Below, piece by piece: positions 58,847-64,000 of a stretch of DNA of 64,000 nucleotides (within the stretch, counting starts at the first letter, position 1; every line of letters begins with the position of its first letter). The stretch comes from Dickeya oryzae (GTDB taxonomy: Bacteria > Pseudomonadota > Gammaproteobacteria > Enterobacterales > Enterobacteriaceae). The stretch lies in contig NZ_ML762923.1 in NCBI RefSeq assembly GCF_009372235.1, forward strand, positions 54,158-118,157. Direction: 5' to 3'. A program made the position numbers and the translations under genes. The notes below the pieces were generated by a model. That model worked only from the letters and a program-made list of their open reading frames with translations, searched no databases and was not told where the DNA came from.

Positions 58847-59854
58847 ATGAAATTTCTTGTTACCGGAGCAGCCGGCTTTATCGGTCTCTTTACCTGTCAG
58901 TCACTCTGTGCTGCCGGCCATACGGTGGTGGGGATAGACAACCTCAACAGCTACTACGAGGTATCGCTTAAGGAGGCGCGGTTGGCAAAACTGCGCTCGC
59001 TGGCCGGTTTTCGTTTTGAACGCATTGATCTTGCCGATAGTCAGGCAATGGCAGCGTTGTTCGCGGCGGAAAAATTCGAGCGTGTTATCCATCTTGCGGC
59101 ACAAGCCGGGGTGCGGTACTCGCTGGAAAATCCGATGGTGTATGCGGAAAGTAACCTGATCGGCCACCTGAATGTGCTGGAAGGTTGCCGCCACAGCGGC
59201 GTCGGTCATTTGATTTATGCCTCTTCCAGTTCGGTATACGGATTGAACAGCAAAACGCCGTTCGAAACCACCGACTCGACCGATCACCCGATTTCGCTGT
59301 ATGCCGCGACCAAGAAATCCAACGAACTGATGGCGCATTCCTACTCGCACCTGTATGACCTGCCGACTACCGGGTTGCGCTTTTTCACGGTGTATGGGCC
59401 GTGGGGGCGTCCGGATATGGCGTTGTTCAAGTTCACCCGCCGTATTCTGGCTGGCGAACCGATCGATATCTACAATCAGGGCGATATGTGGCGTGATTTC
59501 ACCTATGTGACGGATATTGTGGAAGGTGTTCTGCGTGTGGTGGATCAGATACCGACGCGTCAGGCTGACTGGACGGTGGAAAGCGGCTCGCCAGCCACCA
59601 GTTCCGCACCCTACCGGCTCTACAACATTGGCAACGGCAGTCCGGTGCGGTTGATGGATTTCGTTACTGCGCTGGAATCGGCATTGGGACGTGAGGCGGT
59701 GAAAAACTTTATGCCGATGCAGGCTGGCGATGTTTATCAGACCTATGCCGACACCAGCGATCTGTTCGCAGTGACAGGCTATCGGCCGCAAGTTGGGGTG
59801 AACGAAGGGGTGCGCGCCTTCGTAGACTGGTATCGGGATTTCTATCAGGCCTGA
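58847..59854 (+). CDS. NAD-dependent epimerase, UDP-glucuronate 4-epimerase type
   Basis: A 335-residue short-chain epimerase with TGAAGFIGLFTC near 6-17, HLAAQAGVRYSLENP near 85, the catalytic Ser-Tyr-Lys in ASSSSVYG and YAATKKSNELMAHSYSHLY, and RFFTVYGPWGRPDMALFKFT near 180-200. The last stretch is characteristic of UDP-glucuronate 4-epimerases, which make UDP-galacturonate. The neighbour ugd supplies the substrate, which supports the call. Galacturonate or glucuronate would make the polymer acidic. Confidence 0.88.
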   Translation: MKFLVTGAAGFIGLFTCQSLCAAGHTVVGIDNLNSYYEVSLKEARLAKLRSLAGFRFERIDLADSQAMAALFAAEKFERVIHLAAQAGVRYSLENPMVYAESNLIGHLNVLEGCRHSGVGHLIYASSSSVYGLNSKTPFETTDSTDHPISLYAATKKSNELMAHSYSHLYDLPTTGLRFFTVYGPWGRPDMALFKFTRRILAGEPIDIYNQGDMWRDFTYVTDIVEGVLRVVDQIPTRQADWTVESGSPATSSAPYRLYNIGNGSPVRLMDFVTALESALGREAVKNFMPMQAGDVYQTYADTSDLFAVTGYRPQVGVNEGVRAFVDWYRDFYQA

Positions 59855-60160
59855 ACGACATAAAGAGAAATGTATACCCAAATAATTCGAGTTGCAGAAA
59901 GGCGGCGACGCAGCGAATCCCCAGGAGCTTACATAAGTAAGTGACTGGGGTGAGCGACAAATCGGCACTCGCCGATTTGAACGCTGCTTGCTGCGGCCCG
60001 TAGGGCGAGGTCCATTTATGGGCCGAGTAAGAAAGCCAACGCATCTGCAGCTTGAAGTATGACGGGTATAGACGGCATTAGGCGGCGGACATTTCTGCGG
60101 CTTTGCTATGTTCTGTGACGGGTACAGTGTGTTACCCGGTAGGATGAATGTGGACAGATG
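59855..60160. other. Gap between the epimerase gene and ugd
   Basis: This 306-base gap is filled mainly by an ERIC repeat (59873-60070); the remaining 90 bases before ugd hold its promoter or read-through leader. No gene is supported. Confidence 0.8.
59873..60070. repeat. ERIC element with an internal insertion
   Basis: The ends TATACCCAAATAATTCGAG and CTTGAAGTATGACGGGTATA are the inverted ERIC termini. Inside lie AATCCCCAGGAGCTTACAT and AAGTAAGTGACTGGGGTGAG, the classic ERIC core (the sites used for ERIC typing). A standard ERIC is about 127 bp; this one is 198 bp because about 70 bases (roughly 59957-60030) are inserted after the core. ERICs are non-autonomous and sit in transcribed spacers, where they can fold and alter mRNA stability of ugd. 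Confidence 0.9.
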
Positions 60161-61327
60161 ATGAAAATTGCAATTGCGGGTACCGGTTATGTTGGCTTGT
60201 CCAACGCCATGCTGCTGGCGCAGCATAATGAAGTCGTCGCGGTGGATATCATCGCCGAAAAAGTGGACATGCTTAATAAAGGCATCTCCCCGATTGTGGA
60301 TAAAGAAATCGAAGCTTATCTGCGCAACCCTGCGCTGAATTTTCGCGCCACGCTGGATGCTGAATCCGCGTATCGGGGGGCGGAGTTCGTGATTATCGCC
60401 ACGCCGACAGATTACGATCCGAAAACCAATTACTTCAACACGCGCTCGGTGGAAGCGGTGATCAGCAAGGTACTGGACGTGAACCCAGACGCCGTTATGA
60501 TCATCAAATCCACTATTCCGGTGGGGTATACCGCACAGGTTCGTGAGCAGTTTGGCACAGAAAATATCATTTTCTCGCCGGAGTTCCTGCGTGAAGGCCG
60601 TGCACTGTACGATAACCTGTATCCTTCCCGTATCGTGGTGGGTGAGCGTTCTGAACGTGCTGAGCGTTTCGCTCGTCTGCTGGTCGATGGGGCCATCAAA
60701 ACCAATATTCCGGTGCTGTTTACCGGGTTAACCGAAGCCGAAGCGATCAAATTGTTTGCCAATACCTATCTGGCAATGCGTGTCGCCTATTTCAATGAGC
60801 TTGATACCTATGCTCAGACACTGGGATTGGATAGCAAACAGATTATCGAAGGCGTTGGTTTGGATCCGCGAATCGGCCAGCACTACAACAACCCATCGTT
60901 TGGTTATGGTGGCTACTGTCTGCCGAAGGACACCAAGCAACTGCTGGCTAACTATGAATCCGTGCCGAATAACCTGATTCGGGCGATTGTCGATGCCAAT
61001 ACCACCCGTAAGGATTTCATTGCTGATTCAGTGATTCGACGCGGTCCGAAAGTGGTGGGTATTTACCGGCTGGTGATGAAAACCGGGTCTGATAATTTCC
61101 GCGCCTCTGCGATTCAAGGGGTGATGAAGCGAATCAAGGCTAAAGGTATCGATGTGGTGGTGTATGAACCTGCGTTGAAAGAGTCGGAGTTCTTCCGTTC
61201 CCGTGTGATTCATGACCTGGAAGAATTCAAACAGATGTCTGATGTCATTCTGTCGAACCGAATGGCACCGGAATTGTCCGATGTAATGGAAAAAGTGTAT
61301 ACCCGCGATCTCTTTGGGGCTGATTAG
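60161..61327 (+). CDS. ugd: UDP-glucose 6-dehydrogenase
   Basis: Ugd oxidises UDP-glucose to UDP-glucuronate, which feeds the acidic sugar of the polysaccharide and, in enterics, aminoarabinose for lipid A. The 388-residue protein has [17 protein letters not shown] near 4-20, KSTIPVGYT near 118, FSPEFLREG near 140 and the catalytic Cys in [14 protein letters not shown] near 247-260. The ATG at 60161 gives the E. coli length; 60158 is also an ATG. It lies downstream of the epimerase, separated by the ERIC element. Confidence 0.96.
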   Translation: MKIAIAGTGYVGLSNAMLLAQHNEVVAVDIIAEKVDMLNKGISPIVDKEIEAYLRNPALNFRATLDAESAYRGAEFVIIATPTDYDPKTNYFNTRSVEAVISKVLDVNPDAVMIIKSTIPVGYTAQVREQFGTENIIFSPEFLREGRALYDNLYPSRIVVGERSERAERFARLLVDGAIKTNIPVLFTGLTEAEAIKLFANTYLAMRVAYFNELDTYAQTLGLDSKQIIEGVGLDPRIGQHYNNPSFGYGGYCLPKDTKQLLANYESVPNNLIRAIVDANTTRKDFIADSVIRRGPKVVGIYRLVMKTGSDNFRASAIQGVMKRIKAKGIDVVVYEPALKESEFFRSRVIHDLEEFKQMSDVILSNRMAPELSDVMEKVYTRDLFGAD

Positions 61328-61413
61328 GTGTATTCTGGCGCCAGAAAAATCAATGTGGCGCGGTCGTTGCCTCGTCGCGATAAACAGCAGCATGTTTTTT
61401 GAGAGAACACGAA

Positions 61414-62313
61414 ATGACAGCATTAAAAGCGATTATCCCTGTTGCCGGCTTAGGGATGAACTTGTTGCCGGTTACCAAAGCGATTCCGAAAGAGATGCTT
61501 CCTCTGGTTGACAGGCCGGTAATCGAAAAGATTGTCAACGAATGCGTTAATGCGGGGATTAAAGAGATTGTGCTGGTCACGCACGCCTCTAAAAATGCCA
61601 TTGAAAACCATTTTGATACCTCTTTCGAGCTGGAGTCGATGCTGGAAGAGCGCGCCAAACGTCAGTTACTGGCGGAAGTTAAGTCCATTTGCCCGCCGGG
61701 CGTGACCATCATGAACGTGCGTCAGGGGCAGACTCTGGGCCTGGGGCATGCGGTGTCCTGCGCTCACCCGATTGTCGGCAACGCGCCGTTTGTCGTGGTG
61801 CTGCCGGATGTGGTGATGGACGACAGCTCCGCCGATCAGTCGAAAGACAATCTGGCGCTGCTGATTTCCCGTTTTGAAGAAACCGGCCACAGCCAGGTGC
61901 TGGTAAAACACCGCCCGTACGAAGTCTTGCCAGAATACTCCATCGTGGAATGCGAGACGCCGCTGAATCAGGCGGGCGACGCGTCGGCGATCACCTCCAT
62001 GATTGAGAAACCGGAACTGGCGCCGGTGGAAGGTTCTGATCTGTCCGCGGTTGGCCGTTATGTGCTGACGGCCGAAGCCTGGCCGATTCTGGAAAACATC
62101 GTGGCGGGCGCGTGGGGTCGTATCCAACTGACCGACGCTATCGCTGAGCTTATCAAAACCCAGCAGGTGGATGCGGTTCAGATGACGGGACGCAGCTTCA
62201 ACTGCGGCCGGAAGATGGGTTATGTGCAGGCGTTTGTCTCCTACGGCCTGCGTAATCCGGAACTGGGTGATGCCTTCAAAACCAAAATCAAGGCATTGCT
62301 GGAGAAATATTAA
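61414..62313 (+). CDS. galF: GalF, UTP-glucose-1-phosphate uridylyltransferase-like protein
   Basis: GalF resembles the UDP-glucose pyrophosphorylase GalU and is reported to modulate it; it marks the start of O-antigen loci in enterics. The 299-residue protein has [20 protein letters not shown] near 11-30. The Met-Asn-Leu after GLG replaces the Thr-Arg-Met of active GalU, losing the catalytic Arg, so this is GalF and may have little activity. The frame has a TTG at 61399, but the ATG at 61414 with GAGAG upstream is preferred. A strong terminator follows. Confidence 0.9.
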   Translation: MTALKAIIPVAGLGMNLLPVTKAIPKEMLPLVDRPVIEKIVNECVNAGIKEIVLVTHASKNAIENHFDTSFELESMLEERAKRQLLAEVKSICPPGVTIMNVRQGQTLGLGHAVSCAHPIVGNAPFVVVLPDVVMDDSSADQSKDNLALLISRFEETGHSQVLVKHRPYEVLPEYSIVECETPLNQAGDASAITSMIEKPELAPVEGSDLSAVGRYVLTAEAWPILENIVAGAWGRIQLTDAIAELIKTQQVDAVQMTGRSFNCGRKMGYVQAFVSYGLRNPELGDAFKTKIKALLEKY

Positions 62314-62326
62314 TCCGTGCCTGATG

Positions 62327-62358
62327 CCCGATAACACGTTGGTGTTATCGGGTTTTTT
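62327..62358 (+). terminator. Intrinsic terminator after galF
   Basis: An 11-bp perfect stem (CCCGATAACAC with GTGTTATCGGG), a GTTG loop and T6 at 62353-62358 end the capsule-side transcript before gnd. Confidence 0.95.
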
Positions 62359-62591
62359 CTGACTATTGCACATCGTTATCTTCATTATTAATAGCTAGGT
62401 AATTTGTTGTGTTGCTTTTGTTTTTTTTGATTCGCACAAAATTATCCTCTGTGGCCGAACACCTACCAGATCCCTTGTTGCACCAATAACTACCCACTCA
62501 GCCGTTAGCTGGGTTACCATGTCGGCCTGCTTTTTGTTGCCTGGGGCGCAAGTAGCCGCAGGCAGGTTACCTTCAGACAGGAGTTGTTTTA

Positions 62592-63998
62592 ATGTCCAAA
62601 CAGCAAATTGGCGTTGTCGGTATGGCGGTAATGGGGCGCAATCTGGCGCTCAATATTGAAAGCCGCGGCTATACCGTTTCCATCTTTAACCGTTCCGCAG
62701 ACAAAACGGATGAGGTGATTGCAGAGAATCCAGGTAAAAAACTGGTACCGTGCTACACCGTTGAAGAGTTTGTTGAATCTCTGGAAAAGCCGCGCCGTAT
62801 CCTGTTGATGGTTAAAGCAGGCGAAGCGACGGACAAAACCATTGAATCACTGAAACCGTATCTGGAAAAAGGTGACATCCTGATCGATGGCGGCAACACC
62901 TTCTATAAAGACACTATCCGCCGTAACCGTGAGCTGTCTGCCGAAGGGTTTAACTTCATCGGCACCGGCGTGTCTGGTGGTGAGGAAGGCGCACTGAAGG
63001 GGCCGTCTATTATGCCGGGTGGTCAGAAAGAAGCCTATGATCTGGTGGCGCCTATCCTGCAGCAGATTGCTGCTCGTGCCGAAGGCGAACCTTGTGTGGC
63101 CTATATTGGCGCAGACGGTGCTGGCCACTATGTGAAAATGGTGCACAACGGCATCGAATACGGTGACATGCAGTTGATTGCGGAAGCCTATGCATTGCTG
63201 AAGCAGGCGTTGGGGCTTTCCAACGAAGAACTGGCGAGCACCTTCTCCGAGTGGAACAAGGGCGAACTGAGCAGCTACCTGATTGAGATAACTGCCGATA
63301 TCTTCACTAAGAAAGATGAAGACGGTAAATACCTGGTCGATGTGATTCTCGATGAAGCGGCTAACAAGGGTACCGGTAAGTGGACCAGCCAGAGCTCGCT
63401 GGATCTGGGCGAACCGCTGTCTCTGATTACCGAATCGGTGTTTGCCCGTTACCTGTCTTCGCTGAAAAACCAGCGTGTGGCTGCCTCTAAGGTGCTGAGT
63501 GGCCCGGTAGCGCAGGCGTTCAATGGCGACAAAGCCGGGTTTGTGGAAAAAGTGCGTCGTGCGCTGTATCTGGGGAAAATCGTTTCCTACGCGCAGGGTT
63601 TCTCTCAGTTGAAAGCGGCTTCTGACGAAAACAACTGGAACCTGAACTACGGTGAGATCGCGAAGATCTTCCGTGCCGGTTGTATCATTCGCGCCCAGTT
63701 CTTGCAGAAGATCACCGATGCTTATGCCGAAAACGCCGATATCGCTAATTTGCTGCTGGCACCGTACTTCCGCCAGGTCGCCGACGACTATCAGCAGGCG
63801 CTGCGTGATGTGGTGTCTTATGCGGTACAGCAGGGTATCCCGACGCCGACTTTCTCTGCGGCAATCGCTTATTATGACAGCTATCGCTCCGCGGTATTAC
63901 CGGCTAACCTGATTCAGGCTCAGCGCGATTATTTCGGTGCGCATACTTATAAACGTATTGATAAAGAAGGCGTATTCCATACTGAATGGTTGGAATAA
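62592..63998 (+). CDS. gnd: 6-phosphogluconate dehydrogenase (decarboxylating)
   Basis: Gnd oxidises 6-phosphogluconate to ribulose-5-phosphate with NADP in the pentose phosphate pathway. The 468-residue protein equals E. coli Gnd, with the Rossmann motif [13 protein letters not shown] near 9-21, [11 protein letters not shown] near 127-137, the catalytic Lys in [13 protein letters not shown] near 180-192 and the C-terminal [25 protein letters not shown] at 62580-62584 precedes the ATG. As in other enterics it closes the polysaccharide locus. The stop codon is complete two bases before the window end. Confidence 0.98.
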   Translation: MSKQQIGVVGMAVMGRNLALNIESRGYTVSIFNRSADKTDEVIAENPGKKLVPCYTVEEFVESLEKPRRILLMVKAGEATDKTIESLKPYLEKGDILIDGGNTFYKDTIRRNRELSAEGFNFIGTGVSGGEEGALKGPSIMPGGQKEAYDLVAPILQQIAARAEGEPCVAYIGADGAGHYVKMVHNGIEYGDMQLIAEAYALLKQALGLSNEELASTFSEWNKGELSSYLIEITADIFTKKDEDGKYLVDVILDEAANKGTGKWTSQSSLDLGEPLSLITESVFARYLSSLKNQRVAASKVLSGPVAQAFNGDKAGFVEKVRRALYLGKIVSYAQGFSQLKAASDENNWNLNYGEIAKIFRAGCIIRAQFLQKITDAYAENADIANLLLAPYFRQVADDYQQALRDVVSYAVQQGIPTPTFSAAIAYYDSYRSAVLPANLIQAQRDYFGAHTYKRIDKEGVFHTEWLE

Positions 63999-64000
63999 TA

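Noticed and set aside
58901-60226. 441-codon minus-strand ORF over the epimerase gene and the ERIC element
   Set aside because: It is antisense to a well-conserved epimerase, has the odd composition of a shadow frame (many His, Arg, Pro), crosses a repeat element and has no recognisable domain.
61414-62313. Calling this gene galU
   Set aside because: The GalU motif GLGTRMLP is replaced by GLGMNLLP, removing the catalytic Arg, and the position before gnd is that of galF.
1-64000. CRISPR arrays, insertion sequences, prophage or toxin-antitoxin genes
   Set aside because: No regularly spaced direct repeats with unique spacers, no transposase or integrase motifs and no phage genes were seen. The only mobile-type element is the ERIC repeat.

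Overview
The window reads as chromosome of a soft-rot enterobacterium of the Dickeya/Pectobacterium kind, most likely Dickeya. This is inferred from gene order and family resemblance, not from a search. The first 18 bases are the 3' end of a tRNA-Lys that sits before nadA, as in E. coli. The first half then follows the E. coli 17-minute order (nadA-pnuC-aroG-gpmA-galETKM-modF/modE-acrZ-modABC-ybhA-pgl), and the second half follows the 45-47-minute order (metG, apbC, udk-dcd-asmA-yegH-wza ... galF-gnd). Neighbouring genes, operators and terminators are mostly textbook enterobacterial.

Layout. 1-4.4 kb: tRNA end, a DUF554 membrane protein, nadA-pnuC behind a near-perfect NadR box, and aroG. 4.4-12.1 kb: gpmA, then a minus-strand copper/silver efflux operon (small Cys/His protein, CusF-like, CusC-like, CusB with a fused C-terminal CusF domain, CusA). 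12.2-16.9 kb: galETKM with a GalR/GalS-type operator upstream of galE. 17.0-23.4 kb: molybdenum genes. modE and modF are separated by an unrecognised 291-residue ORF, and acrZ is followed by modABC behind a ModE operator. 23.5-28.6 kb: ybhA, pgl, and a small accessory block (LVIVD-type propeller protein, orphan periplasmic binding protein, VirK-like exported protein) lying where the two E. coli-like segments are joined. 28.9-37.5 kb: metG, apbC, udk, dcd, asmA, yegH.

37.5-64 kb is a capsule/exopolysaccharide locus of the Wzx/Wzy type. A long AT-rich leader holds an RcsAB-like box and a complete JUMPstart/ops sequence. Then come wza-wzb-wzc (export and tyrosine-kinase control), two tandem paralogous GT4 glycosyltransferases, a third GT4, a GT2, the WcaJ-type priming transferase, rfbBACD (dTDP-L-rhamnose), another GT2, the Wzx flippase, a further GT2-like protein, manC-manB (GDP-mannose), a UDP-glucuronate 4-epimerase-like gene, an ERIC repeat, ugd, galF and gnd. 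Together these supply dTDP-rhamnose, GDP-mannose, UDP-glucuronate/galacturonate and glucose-1-phosphate priming for an acidic, rhamnose-containing heteropolysaccharide. No Wzy polymerase is visible.

The least explained items are: a degenerate second copy of the wza leader and start region about 526 bp upstream of wza; the 291-residue orphan between modE and modF; the missing wzy; the tandem repeats at the galE/galT junction; the 17-bp perfect hairpin between ybhA and pgl; and an ERIC element carrying roughly 70 extra bases. I did not see a wholly new multi-gene system.
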